In this document: piece after piece, positions 27,301-36,535 of the stretch
Numbering within the stretch: the stretch's first letter is position 1
Layout: every line of letters starts with the position of its first letter
Source of the DNA: Nematostella vectensis
Taxonomy: Eukaryota > Cnidaria > Anthozoa > Actiniaria > Edwardsiidae
Assembly (NCBI RefSeq): GCF_932526225.1
Contig: NC_064034.1
Span: forward strand, 21,541,747-21,605,746
DNA length: 64,000 bases
Direction of reading: 5' to 3'
Translations under genes and position numbers: made by a program
Notes under the pieces: generated by a model
Databases searched by the model: none
Told to the model about the DNA's origin: nothing
Seen by the model: only the letters and a program-made list of their open reading frames with translations

Positions 27301-30300
27301 TCCAAACATGGCATTGGTGTTATGGCACTGATGGTCCAGACATGGCATTGGTGTTATGGCACTGATGGTTCAAACATGGCACTGGTGTTATGGCACTGAT
27401 GGTCCAGACATGGCATTGGTGTTATGGCATTGATGGTCCAGACATGGCACTGGTGGTCCAAACATGGCATTGGTGTTATGGCACTGATGGTTCAGACATG
27501 GCACTGGTGGTCCAAACATGGCATTGGTGTTATGGCACTGATGGTCCAGACATGGCATTGGTGTTGTGGCACTGATGGTCCAGACATGGCACTGGTGGAC
27601 ACTGGTCCAAACATGGCACTGGTGGACACTGGTCCAAACATGGCACTGGTGTTATGGCACTGATGGTCCAAACATGGCACTGGTGTTATGGCACTGATGG
27701 TCCAGACATGGCATTGGTGTTATGGCACTGATGGTTCAGACATGGCATTGGTGTTATGGCACTGATGGTTCAGACATGCCATTGGTGTTGTGGCATTGAT
27801 GGTCCAAACATGGCACTGGTGTTATGGCACTGATGGTCCAAACATGGCACTGGTGTTATGGCACTGATGGTCCAAACATGGCACTGGTGTTATGGCATTG
27901 ATGGTTCAGACATGGCACTGGTGTTATGGCACTGATGGTCCAGACATGGCACTGGTGTTATGGCACTGATGGTCCAAACATGGCACTGGTGTTATGGCAC
28001 TGATGGTCCAAACATGGCATTGGTGTTATGGCACTGATGGTCCAAACATGGCACTGATGGTCCAAACATGGCATTGGTGTTATGGCATTGATTGTTCAGA
28101 CATGGCACTGGTGTTATGGCATTGATGGTTCAGACATGGCACTGGTGGTCCAAACATGGCATTGGTGTTATGGCATTGATGGTTCAGACATGGCACTGGT
28201 GGTCCAAACATGGCATTGGTGTTATGGCACTGATGGTCCAGACATGGCATTGGTGTTGTGGCACTGATGGTCCAGACATGGCACTGGTGGACACTGGTCC
28301 AAACATGGCACTGGTGGACACTGGTCCAAACATGGCACTGGTGTTATGGCACTGATGGTCCAGACATGGCATTGGTGTTATGGCACTGATGGTCCAAACA
28401 TGGCATTGGTGTTATGGCATTGATGGTCCAAACATGGCATTGGTGTTATGGCATTGATGGTCCAAACATGGCATTGGTGTTATGGCACTGATGGTCCAAA
28501 CATGGCATTGGTGTTATGGCACTGATGGTCCAGACATGGCACTGGTGTTGTGGCCCTGATGGTCCAAACATGGCATTGGTGTTATGGCACTGATGGTCCA
28601 GACATGGCATTGGTGTTATGGCATTGATGGTCCAAACATGGCACTGGTGTTATGGCACTGATGGTCCAGACATGGCATTGGTGTTATGGCATTGATGGTT
28701 CAGACATGGCACTGGTGGTCCAAACATGGCACTGGTGTTATGGCATTGATGGTCCAGACATGGCATTGGTGTTATGGCATTGATGGTCCAAACATGGCAT
28801 TGGTGTTATGGCACTGATGGTTCAAACATGGCACTGGTGGACACTGGTGGACAATGGTCCAAACATGGCATTGGTGTTATGGCATTGATGGTCCAAACAT
28901 GGCATTGGTGTTATGGCACTGATGTTCCAAACATGGCACTGGTGGACACTGGTGGACAATGGTCCAAACATGGCATTGGTGTTATGGCCTTGATGGTCCA
29001 GACATGGCATTGGTGTTATGGCACTGATGGTTCAGACATGGCATTGGTGTTATGGCACTGATGGTTCAGACATGGCATTGGTGTTATGGCATTGATGGTC
29101 CAGACATGGCATTGGTGTTATGGCACTGGTGGTCCAGACATGGCATTGGTGTTATGGCATTGATGGTCCAAACATGGCATTGGTGTTATGGCACTGGTGG
29201 TCCAGACATGGCATTGGTGTTATGGCATTGATGGTCCAGACATGGCACTGGTGGTCCAAACATGGCATTGGTGTTATGGCACTGATGGTTCAGACATGGC
29301 ACTGGTGGTCCAAACATGGCATTGGTGTTATGGCACTGATGGTCCAGACATGGCATTGGTGTTGTGGCACTGATGGTCCAGACATGGCACTGGTGGACAC
29401 TGGTCCAAACATGGCACTGGTGGACACTGGTCCAAACATGGCACTGGTGTTATGGCACTGATGGTCCAAACATGGCACTGGTGTTATGGCACTGATGGTC
29501 CAGACATGGCATTGGTGTTATGGCACTGATGGTTCAGACATGGCATTGGTGTTATGGCACTGATGGTTCAGACATGGCATTGGTGTTGTGGCATTGATGG
29601 TCCAAACATGGCATTGGTGTTATGGCACTGATGGTCCAGACATGGCACTGGTGTTATGGCACTGATGGTCCAAACATGGCACTGGTGTTATGGCACTGAT
29701 GGTCCAAACATGGCACTGGTGTTATGGCATTGATTGTTCAGACATGGCACTGGTGTTATGGCATTGATGGTTCAGACATGGCACTGGTGGTCCAAACATG
29801 GCACTGGTGTTATGGCCTTGATGGTCCAGACATGGCATTGGTGTTATGGCACTGATGGTTCAGACATGGCATTGGTGTTATGGCACTGATGGTCCAAACA
29901 TGGCATTGGTGTTATGGCACTGATGGTCCAGACATGGCATTGGTGTTGTGGCACTGATGGTCCAGACATGGCACTGGTGGACACTGGTCCAAACATGGCA
30001 CTGGTGGACACTGGTCCAAACATGGCACTGGTGTTATGGCACTGATGGTCCAGACATGGCATTGGTGTTATGGCACTGATGGTCCAAACATGGCATTGGT
30101 GTTATGGCACTGATGGTCCAGACATGGCATTGGTGTTATGGCATTGATGGTCCAGACATGGCATTGGTGTTATGGCATTGATGGTTCAGACATGGCATTG
30201 GTGTTATGGCACTGATGGTTCAAACATGGCACTGGTGGACACTGGTGGACAATGGTCCAAACATGGCATTGGTGTTATGGCATTGATGGTCCAAACATGG

Positions 30301-33300
30301 CATTGGTGTTATGGCACTGATGTTCCAAACATGGCACTGGTGGACACTGGTGGACAATGGTCCAAACATGGCATTGGTGTTATGGCCTTGATGGTCCAGA
30401 CATGGCATTGGTGTTATGGCACTGATGGTTCAGACATGGCATTGGTGTTATGGCACTGATGGTTCAGACATGGCATTGGTGTTATGGCATTGATGGTCCA
30501 GACATGGCATTGGTGTTATGGCACTGGTGGTCCAGACATGGCATTGGTGTTATGGCATTGATGGTCCAAACATGGCATTGGTGTTATGGCACTGGTGGTC
30601 CAGACATGGCATTGGTGTTATGGCATTGATGGTCCAGACATGGCACTGGTGGTCCAAACATGGCATTGGTGTTATGGCACTGATGGTTCAGACATGGCAC
30701 TGGTGGTCCAAACATGGCATTGGTGTTATGGCACTGATGGTCCAGACATGGCATTGGTGTTGTGGCACTGATGGTCCAGACATGGCACTGGTGGACACTG
30801 GTCCAAACATGGCACTGGTGGACACTGGTCCAAACATGGCACTGGTGTTATGGCACTGATGGTCCAAACATGGCACTGGTGTTATGGCACTGATGGTCCA
30901 GACATGGCATTGGTGTTATGGCACTGATGGTTCAGACATGGCATTGGTGTTATGGCACTGATGGTTCAGACATGGCATTGGTGTTGTGGCATTGATGGTC
31001 CAAACATGGCATTGGTGTTATGGCACTGATGGTCCAGACATGGCACTGGTGTTATGGCACTGATGGTCCAAACATGGCACTGGTGTTATGGCACTGATGG
31101 TCCAAACATGGCACTGGTGTTATGGCATTGATTGTTCAGACATGGCACTGGTGTTATGGCATTGATGGTTCAGACATGGCACTGGTGGTCCAAACATGGC
31201 ACTGGTGTTATGGCCTTGATGGTCCAGACATGGCATTGGTGTTATGGCACTGATGGTTCAGACATGGCATTGGTGTTATGGCACTGATGGTCCAAACATG
31301 GCATTGGTGTTATGGCACTGATGGTCCAGACATGGCATTGGTGTTGTGGCACTGATGGTCCAGACATGGCACTGGTGGACACTGGTCCAAACATGGCACT
31401 GGTGGACACTGGTCCAAACATGGCACTGGTGTTATGGCACTGATGGTCCAGACATGGCATTGGTGTTATGGCACTGATGGTCCAAACATGGCATTGGTGT
31501 TATGGCACTGATGGTCCAGACATGGCATTGGTGTTATGGCATTGATGGTCCAGACATGGCATTGGTGTTATGGCATTGATGGTTCAGACATGGCATTGGT
31601 GTTATGGCATTGATGGTTCAGACATGGCACTGATGGTCCAGACATGGCATTGGTGTTATGGCATTGATGGTCCAGACATGGCATTGGTGTTATGGCATTG
31701 ATGGTTCAGACATGGCACTGATGGTCCAGACATGGCATTGGTGTTATGGCACTGATGGTCCAGACATGGCATTGGTGTTATGGCATTGATGGTCCAGACA
31801 TGGCATTGGTGTTATGGCATTGATGGTTCAGACATGGCACTGATGGTCCAGACATGGCATTGGTGTTATGGCACTGATGGTCCAGACATGGCATTGGTGT
31901 TATGGCATTGATGGTTCAGACATGGCACTGGTGGTCCAAACATGGCACTGGTGTTATGGCATTGATGGTCCAGACATGGCATTGGTGTTATGGCATTGAT
32001 GGTCCAAACATGGCATTGGTGTTATGGCACTGATGGTTCAAACATGGCACTGGTGGACACTGGTGGACAATGGTCCAAACATGGCATTGGTGTTATGGCA
32101 TTGATGGTCCAAACATGGCATTGGTGTTATGGCACTGATGTTCCAAACATGGCACTGGTGGACACTGGTGGACAATGGTCCAAACATGGCATTGGTGTTA
32201 TGGCACTGATGGTTCAGACATGGCATTGGTGTTATGGCACTGATGGTTCAGACATGGCATTGGTGTTATGGCACTGATGGTTCAGACATGGCATTGGTGT
32301 TATGGCATTGATGGTCCAAACATGGCATTGGTGTTATGGCACTGGTGGTCCAGACATGGCATTGGTGTTATGGCATTGATGGTCCAGACATGGCACTGGT
32401 GTTATGGCATTGATGGTTCAGACATGGCACTGGTGTTGTGGCCCTGATGGTCCAAACATGGCATTGGTGTTATGGCACTGATGGTCCAGACATGGCATTG
32501 GTGTTATGGCATTGATGTTCCAGACATGGCATTGGTGTTATGGCATTGATGGTTCAGACATGGCACTGGTGTTGTGGCCCTGATGGTCCAAACATGGCAT
32601 TGGTGTTATGGCATTGATGGTTCAGACATGGCACTGTTGTTGTGGCCCTGATGGTCCAAACATGGCATTGATGGTCCAAACATGGCACTGGTGTTATGGC
32701 ATTGATGGTCCAGACATGGCATTGGTGTTATGGCACTGATGGTCCAGACATGAGTATTCTGTAATGGCATTCATGGTCCCGACATAATATTCTGTAATGG
32801 CATTGATGGTCCAGACATGAGTATTCTGTTACGGTATGTCATTAATGATAGTGTTGTTCATGGCTTTAGTTTCAGGTAAGTTTAATGATGTTGTGTTGTT
32901 TCTTGTCTTGCCGTGGTATTAGAAGTACAGTAGGTTGGGAAGGTTTTTAGGGAGATGTAGGTATGTGACATGTTTTTGTCTTTTAGGTCGGCTTTTTGTA
33001 GAAGAATCAATCCATGATGAATTTGTCAATCGACTGGTCAGTAATGGTGATTTAAAACCATTTTGTTCCTTTATCCCATGTACCATTAAAATGAATTTGC
33101 CCTCCTGATGTACTTTGAAAGAATGAAAATAAACGGTTTACTTCAATTAATCTAGGTGAATCTAGAATTAACAGGCTTTAAAACGAGTTATGATTCTACA
33201 AACAAAGCAAATAAAATTCTTATAGAAAAGAACCTCAAGAAACCCCGTTCCATATTGATAGCTATCCATACATCTCGCAAGCATTACAATATCGAGGATC

Positions 33301-36168
33301 TTTATTGAAGCGTGTGTCGATAATGACTTGTTTTGCAATAAAACAATCTACTTTGTTCATTAGAATGCATTTGTATTTGGGAAAGCACATGAATAGAACA
33401 GTGTCTAAGCTAGGCCTTACTTTTTTCATTTATTTATTGCTAGGTTGACGAACTTAAAAAGCTGAAAATTGGAGATCCCCTGGATACTGCCACTGATCAT
33501 GGGCCACAGAACCACAAGTGAGTCCCCCCCCATGCCTATGGCCATTGCATGCTTTTGCACTCTCTAAGAACATTTATTTGTTGTACAGAGCTCACCTCGA
33601 TTCGCTGGTGGAGTACGTGAAGCGAGGAGTGGAGGAAGGCGCCAAGCTAGTCTATGGTGGGAGGCACCTTGACAGGCCAGGTAAACTTTGTTATCATGGT
33701 CTCACTGGGAAACCATTCTCTGGGTCAGGCATTCCCAATTTTATATTGCCACAACAAGATGTAACCCAGATGTTTTCCATCCGGGATCGTTTGGAGAATT
33801 TTCGAAACGCCTCGAAAATGAATTCAGCTCAACATTAAAAAGTTCAGTTATACCAGTTGTACAAAAACAACCCTGAACAAGCTAACGATGTTGAATGTTT
33901 GTTCAGGCTTCTTTTTCGAGCCTGCCGTGTTCACCAACGTGGAGGACGACATGTTCATTGCCAAAGAAGAATCTTTTGGCCCAGTGGTCATCATCTCCAA
34001 GTTTGATGATGGGTAAGACTGCAGGCGTTTTTATTTTAATCCTTCAAAGTGCTATTTTGCTCCAGCAAAATTTCTGGCACTAAACTTGTGTCTAGGAGCC
34101 TTTGAATGTAAAGCCCACTTCAGTAGCCACAAAGATAGCCACGATAAAGGTCTCTTTTGCACTTCACGCTTCAACTTGAATCAGTAAAATATTGTGAAAC
34201 TTATGGTATCTTTCGATAGCCCTTTAAACTTTTCATTTTTCCTGGTTGTATTGCCGAGACATTTTGCGTAAAGTATGGCATTGATGGTAGTGATTATTTA
34301 ACCCTAATCTATCTTTTTACCCTTCAGAGACGTGGAAGGCGTGTTGGAAAGTGCTAACGGCACCGAGTATGGCCTTGCGTCTGGCGTCTTTACTAAGGAT
34401 ATGAGCAAGGTACAGACCGGTAGCTGCTATTTTTTTTTTTTTTTTGAAAAATCGAATCAGAAGGCAAATCCATGTTTCAGTAACGTATATATGTAACTTG
34501 CATGTGACTGACAACCAATGAGAAAATGGATTGTGGACTAAGAATAATTGATCAATAAAAGAAAGCCAAATCTGTTTTTATCAGATATTTCTCGAAGGCC
34601 TCTTGGCAATACAGTCAGACAGTGATAAAGCTAACCAAGAAACTGTTGGATACGTTAGCTACAAAACCAGTAGTACTGTTCACAATTAGTTCAATACACA
34701 GCTACGTCTTGCTTTTGTTCTTCGCCATTAGAATATGAACTATGCGCCTAAAACGCAAATAAATAACAAGCTTTTGAACCTCGTTGATTGAAAAGCTCTT
34801 CGTGATAGGCTGATTGTCTTGTCTATCTCAGGCTTTTCATGATAGGCTGATTGTCTTGTCTCTCTCAGGCCCTTCGTGATAGGCAGATTGTCTTGTTTAT
34901 CTCAGGCTCTTCGTGTTAGGCTGATTGTCTTGTCTCAGGCTTTTCGTGATAGGCTGATTGTCTTGTCTATCTCAGGCTCTTCGTGTTAGGCAGATTGTCT
35001 TGTCTATCTCAGGCTTTTCGTGATAGGCTGATTGTCTTGTCTATCTCAGGCTTTTCGTGATAGGCTGATTGTCTTGTCTATCTCAGGCTCTTCGTGTTAG
35101 GCAGATTGTCTTGTCTATCTCAGGCTTTTCGTGATAGGCTGATTGTCTTGTCTATCTCAGGCTCTTCGTGTTAGGCAGATTGTCTTGTCTATCTCAGGCT
35201 TTTCGTGATAGGCTGATTGTCTTGTTTCAGGCTCTTCGTGATAGGCTGATTGTCTTGTCTATCTCAGGCTCTTCGTGATAGGCTGATTGTCTTGTCTATC
35301 TCAGGCTCTTCGTGTTGCTGACGCCCTTGAGGCTGGTACATGTTTTGTGAACACGTACAACAAGACGGACGTCGCGGCGCCTTTTGGTGGCTGCAAGCAG
35401 TCAGGATTTGGCAAGGATCTCGGTAAGTGCACTCGCATGTTGCTTGAAGGGATATCTAGAGTCCTTGTCGTGCACAACTTGTTGCTTGAAGGGATATCTA
35501 GAGTCCTTGTCGTGCACAACTTGTTGCTTGAAGGGATATCTAGAGTCCTTGTCGTGCACATATTGTTGCTTGAAGGGATATCTAGAGTCCTTGTCGTGCA
35601 CATATTGTTGCTTGAAGGGATATCTAGAGTCCTTGTCGTGCACAACTTTTTGATTGTTTTTATGTGCATTTGCAAGAAGAAGAAATCCGAAAATAAAGGA
35701 ACAACAAATTGTATTGGATTTAGTTAACTGATAATATAGCTTACCCATAATCAGCCGATGGAAATGGAAGCTTTCTCTTATTATTCTGCTAGGTTAACAA
35801 AATTGCGGCTGAAAGAAACTTTAACCTCAGACGCATGTTAACTGAAGAGGATAATCAGTCCATCTAGTATATGTAGTAGCTTTAAGGCAGCCATCAAAGG
35901 CTTTGAGTTGGCCCACTTATTATTTCTCAAACCACTTTACAATGTACTGGAGTAAAACAATTTCACACTACTTCCCCCGCACTAACATAGTAAAATTATT
36001 GAAGTATGGAAATCGGGGGGGGGGGGGGGTACTAGGTAAGAATAAATGGTGCGAAAAATGTCAACTAGCGTAGTCATATTCACCATTCAAATGTTGTGCT
36101 CTATGCTTGTAGGTATGGAAGCCCTGAATGAATATTTAAAGACGAAAGTGATCACGATTGAGTATTAG
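277..36168 (+). CDS. ALDH1L: Cytosolic/mitochondrial 10-formyltetrahydrofolate dehydrogenase, 25 exons, complete
   Basis: Converts 10-formyl-THF plus NADP to THF, CO2 and NADPH. Coding exons: 277-713, 1341-1506, 2264-2368, 2848-2937, 3354-3491, 3735-3863, 4030-4118, 4657-4725, 5036-5108, 5953-6072, 6732-6794, 6886-6950, 7530-7680, 7783-7853, 8286-8391, 8751-8838, 8952-9045, 22379-22527, 32987-33036, 33444-33517, 33589-33680, 33907-34012, 34328-34409, 35305-35422, 36113-36168. All introns are GT-AG and all phases match. The exons total 2781 nt, or 926 residues plus stop, against about 902-923 in vertebrate ALDH1L1/ALDH1L2. Domains in order: formyltransferase (about 24-335), carrier domain (about 340-420) and aldehyde dehydrogenase (about 440-926). 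Visible active-site residues are His131 in [10 protein letters not shown] and Asp167 in DDGLDTG (hydrolase), Ser380 in the carrier motif, Glu697 in ELGGKSP and Cys731 in GENCIAAG. The protein ends KVITIEY. Introns 17 and 18 are hugely expanded by satellites and retroelements, yet the reading frame is intact. Confidence 0.97.
1600..1894 (+). mobile_element. Non-autonomous TA-flanked inverted-repeat element (pogo/Tc1-type MITE) in ALDH1L intron 1
   Basis: The ends are 20-bp perfect inverted repeats: CAGTGGAACCTGGATTTTAC at 1600-1619 and its reverse complement at 1875-1894. TA dinucleotides flank them at 1598-1599 and 1895-1896. The 295-bp body has no coding potential. TA duplication and the CAGTGGAACC terminus are typical of pogo/Tigger-like Tc1-mariner derivatives. 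A partial copy of the terminal sequence recurs internally (about 1621-1640, 1703-1720). Confidence 0.85.
3735..5108 (+). other. ALDH1L exons 6-9: acyl-carrier-like phosphopantetheine domain
   Basis: Exons 7-9 encode [10 protein letters not shown] through FKCST. The motif [12 protein letters not shown] carries the serine (Ser380) expected to receive 4'-phosphopantetheine, the arm that passes the formyl group between the two catalytic domains. Exon 8 (4657-4725) and exon 9 (5036-5108) complete the helical bundle and the linker to the dehydrogenase. Confidence 0.9.
4132..4590 (+). repeat. 16-bp minisatellite in ALDH1L intron 7
   Basis: About 28 imperfect copies of GTGTACTCTGTTATTT fill most of the 538-bp intron, starting about 13 bp after the exon 7 donor (4119). 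Variants include TATTCTG and CATTTG. Short open frames in all phases (Cys/Val/Leu-rich) are by-products of the repeat and not genes. Confidence 0.95.
5109..5952 (+). other. ALDH1L intron 9, no recognisable element
   Basis: This 844-bp intron is AT-rich with no coding signal. The only structure I see is a short hairpin around 5694-5726, where ATATTGGGTT pairs with AACCCAATAT across a small loop. Confidence 0.5.
6267..6419 (+). mobile_element. Short inverted-repeat element with G-rich core in ALDH1L intron 10
   Basis: The left end CAGGTGCGTACCCAGG (6267) is an imperfect inverted match to the right end, reverse complement CAGGCACATACATAGGGG (ending 6419). Flanks CCACC and CCACT resemble a 5-bp target duplication with one change. 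The core contains a run of 22 or more G. A related element with the same type of ends lies at 51393-51586, supporting a dispersed family. Confidence 0.6.
6421..6730 (+). repeat. Two adjoining minisatellites running up to the ALDH1L exon 11 acceptor
   Basis: First, about four copies of a roughly 46-bp unit (CTCATCTCTTGTGCTTTCTA and onward) at 6421-6590. Then about five copies of a roughly 27-bp unit built on TTGTATTGTTTATGTGTTTTG at 6612-6730. The last copy reads TTGTATTGCTTAG and forms the splice acceptor itself, with exon 11 starting at 6732. The long open frames here are repeat artefacts. Confidence 0.85.
7190..7366 (+). repeat. Recent tandem duplication (about 89 bp, two copies) in ALDH1L intron 12
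   Basis: The block from CTTCCAGATATCAGGATTCA to CATTGATTTTCTGATGCTACC is repeated immediately, with only a few differences between copies (for example TACTATTCCCATG against TACAATTCCCACG). No coding role. Confidence 0.85.
9056..13844 (+). repeat. 43-bp minisatellite, left part, ALDH1L intron 17
   Basis: About 110 tandem copies of a 43-bp unit made of CCAATCCACCCCTCTATAAC then CAACCCACCACTATACAAGC then CCT. Variants are mainly CCACC/CAGCA/CTGCA, TCCAATCC/TTCAATAC and loss of one C. The array begins about 10 bp after the exon 17 donor. Longer-range copies exist: the rare GAACAG variant at 9395 recurs at 10341, exactly 22 units (946 bp) later, with matching neighbours. Confidence 0.98.
13845..17170 (+). 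mobile_element. Non-LTR (LINE, jockey/CR1-type) retrotransposon inserted in the 43-bp minisatellite
   Basis: The array sequence stops at 13844 and resumes at 17171 in the same phase of the unit, apart from a 2-3 bp surplus, so the target duplication is minimal or absent. The element starts AGAGAATGGTCAGCGG, encodes endonuclease and reverse transcriptase, and ends in an (ATT)n tail at about 17149-17170. No long terminal repeats. A (TAA/ATT)-type tail and very short target duplication fit jockey-superfamily elements such as CR1/L2/Rex1. The clade is not determined here. Confidence 0.95.
13941..17059 (+). pseudogene. LINE endonuclease-reverse transcriptase ORF with one frameshift near 16680-16694
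   Basis: The main frame (13941-16694, 917 codons) has an exonuclease-endonuclease-phosphatase domain (about residues 147-360: [30 protein letters not shown]). The reverse transcriptase follows (about 560-850: [41 protein letters not shown] at about 796-799). It stops at 16694. The expected thumb and C-terminal segment ([13 protein letters not shown] and onward) continues in another frame from about 16683 to 17059. A single frameshift therefore separates the last about 125 residues. In the canonical DFxKAFD block this copy has Gly for Ala. No separate ORF1 is evident. The copy looks young but probably cannot make a full-length protein. Confidence 0.92.
17171..22279 (+). repeat. 43-bp minisatellite, right part, ALDH1L intron 17
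   Basis: About 118 further copies of the same unit, ending 100 bp before exon 18. This half has its own variants: TTATAAACAACCC, CAAGCTCTTCAATAC (about 18917, 19177, 21022) and CAAGATTTCCAATCC (about 19481, 19909, 21540). These show that blocks of several hundred bp to 2 kb were duplicated within the array after the unit variants arose. Confidence 0.98.
22379..22527 (+). other. ALDH1L exon 18, carrying both dehydrogenase catalytic residues
   Basis: This 149-bp exon encodes residues 685-735 and includes the general base Glu697 (LELGGKSP) and the nucleophile Cys731 (KGENCIAAG). It is isolated between a 13.3-kb and a 10.5-kb intron, both filled with minisatellite and retroelements. Its length is not a multiple of 3, so skipping it would shift the frame. 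Confidence 0.95.
22663..22703 (-). ncRNA. Hammerhead ribozyme (type I), antisense copy in the left terminal repeat
   Basis: The exact reverse complement of the right-hand ribozyme: core CTGATGA on the minus strand at 22699-22693, stem II GTGG/CCAC with GCAA loop, then GAAA, then stem III, with predicted cleavage after the A complementary to position 22667. Stem I is TCCC/GGGA. Transcribed only if the minus strand is copied. Confidence 0.85.
22837..24855 (+). CDS. Penelope-like reverse transcriptase with C-terminal GIY-YIG endonuclease
   Basis: A 672-codon open frame without internal stops. The RT is recognised by LKDHKPNF (about 145), [12 protein letters not shown] (about 213) and YRDDGLA (about 307, catalytic YxDD). 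A Cys-rich linker [15 protein letters not shown] (about 531-545) follows, then a GIY-YIG nuclease with YQATV and [17 protein letters not shown] (about 552-582). This domain order is diagnostic of Penelope-like elements. The frame is also open for about 28 codons upstream of the ATG at 22837 (through [18 protein letters not shown]), so the native N-terminus was probably longer and is lost in this copy. Confidence 0.93.
   Translation: MRWKAHFFLNTDTASTSKETYGFRSTKNPPPVEELKEFEEDMLKMIQSVKFKNLNTPFLGKLKEDTDNIKKEPKLLIPADKTTNFYKLEPATYKNLLEKEINKSYKKAPSETTQSVHKKNKEIATKLDLDDRMDTTANKQAFITLKDHKPNFANKPTCRLINPTKPEIGKISKKILDRINSVIAKKRNFNQWKSTKAVIDWFKAAENKHQLNFICFDIVEFYPSISQDLLSRALDFASNYDEITPDEKEIITHSKSSFLVHNQTPWQKKGNTIFDVTMGSFDGAETCELVGNFLLSQLQDLNMNVGLYRDDGLAITNATPRATENLKKELCRIFNNNELRITIEANKQVVNFLDVTLDLKRNAHQPYTKPNSSLQYVHRESNHPPSITKNIPAGINRRLSALSSDQASFDQTAPPYQKALDDSGYNYTLRYEPNTVTNRKTRKRNNILWYNPPFSKNTSTNIGHRFLTLIDKHFPKDNHLRKIFNRNTIKISYSCMNNTKQIIDNHNKRIITASSATEIASSAPTTTNNKTCNCRQKDTCPLDGNCLQTYVIYQATVTRKDNNTSETYVGLTENSFKTRYRNHTASFRHAKHRNSTELSKHVWTLKDNMIKYFISWRILSSHSAYNSTTKRCNLCLKEKLTIICQPKLSTLNKRNELVSSCRHRNKALLRNN
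25051..25091 (+). ncRNA. Hammerhead ribozyme (type I), sense copy in the right terminal repeat
   Basis: Stem I TCCC (25051-25054) pairs with GGGA (25088-25091). Conserved CTGATGA is at 25055-25061. Stem II is GTGG (62-65)/CCAC (70-73) closed by a GCAA tetraloop. GAAA occupies 25074-25077. Stem III ACAG (77-80)/CTGT (83-86) has a 2-nt loop. Predicted self-cleavage is after A25087 (GTA triplet). All invariant core bases are present. The very short stem III and loop are characteristic of retroelement hammerheads. Confidence 0.9.
25143..32825 (+). repeat. 34-bp minisatellite with higher-order duplications, ALDH1L intron 18
   Basis: About 225 copies of a 34-bp unit, ATGGCACTGATGGTCCAAAC followed by ATGGCATTGGTGTT, mixed with truncated units (20 bp, or GGACACTGGTCCAAAC insertions). 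The segment about 28774-30062 recurs almost unchanged at 30172-31460 (offset 1398 bp), and part of it again at 31990-32277. A 692-bp offset links about 27492-27680 to 28184-28372. The edge at 32750-32830 is degenerate (GTATTCTG variants). Open frames on both strands ([20 protein letters not shown]) result from the repeat lacking stops and are not genes. Confidence 0.98.
34795..35316 (+). repeat. 37-bp minisatellite containing the exon 24 splice acceptor (13 decoy acceptors)
   Basis: The unit is GCTCTTCGTGATAGGCTGAT then TGTCTTGTCTATCTCAG, repeated about 14 times with a few shortened copies. The final copy ends in the true acceptor (35304), and the first 12 nt of exon 24 (GCTCTTCGTGTT) match the unit. 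Each upstream unit therefore carries the same pyrimidine-rich tract, CAG and exon-like 10 nt. The array fills most of intron 23. Confidence 0.95.
35433..35650 (+). repeat. 42-bp minisatellite just after the exon 24 donor
   Basis: Five near-perfect copies of TTGTTGCTTGAAGGGATATC then TAGAGTCCTTGTCGTGCACA then AC (or AT). The first copy begins about 14 bp into intron 24. The unit length is a multiple of 3 and the sense frame is open, so reading through the donor from exon 24 would add repeats of [14 protein letters not shown] before a stop at about 35725. Confidence 0.95.
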
Positions 36169-36535
36169 GAGATTAGTATGGAGTAAAGCACAAAAGAGTA
36201 TTTTCATTATTCTTATATTGACTGGAATTTTGAAGAGGTGTGTGTAGTATAAGTGTACATATGAGTCTACGTGTGTTACGGATTACGACGTGCTACAGTG
36301 CAACCAGGGGCAATTTTTTTATGTTATCAGACATCAGCTGTAAGCTGTTCCTATTTTATAGATAGAAGTCCTGTGTGTCATTTGCCGTTCAATGAAAACT
36401 GAGTGGCTGTTAATGGCGTGGCTATTGTGATATCTTAACAATTATACCCATACTGTATTCATATGTAAGTGGAACTATAAAAAATATATGTGTTTATACA
36501 TTTATCATTATAGGCTTCCAATTAAAGATGTATAA
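36169..36535 (+). promoter_or_regulatory. ALDH1L 3' flank with candidate polyadenylation signal
   Basis: AT-rich non-coding sequence follows the stop. ATTAAA at 36521-36526 is the clearest poly(A) signal candidate, sitting just before a piggyBac-like repeat. No other coding signal. Confidence 0.35.

Larger units (their letters stand above)
32987..36168 (+). other. ALDH1L exons 19-25: C-terminal part of the dehydrogenase
   Basis: Encodes [14 protein letters not shown], the HGPQNHK substrate loop, [27 protein letters not shown] (with the conserved EESFGP motif that contacts NADP) and [21 protein letters not shown], then the terminal [18 protein letters not shown] and TAG at 36166-36168. Introns are short except those carrying arrays beside exon 24. 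Confidence 0.95.

Noticed and set aside
25196-32277. Many 60-135 codon frames such as [10 protein letters not shown] and [10 protein letters not shown]
   Set aside because: They are translations of the 34-bp satellite in every frame and both strands, with no start context, domain or non-repeat sequence.
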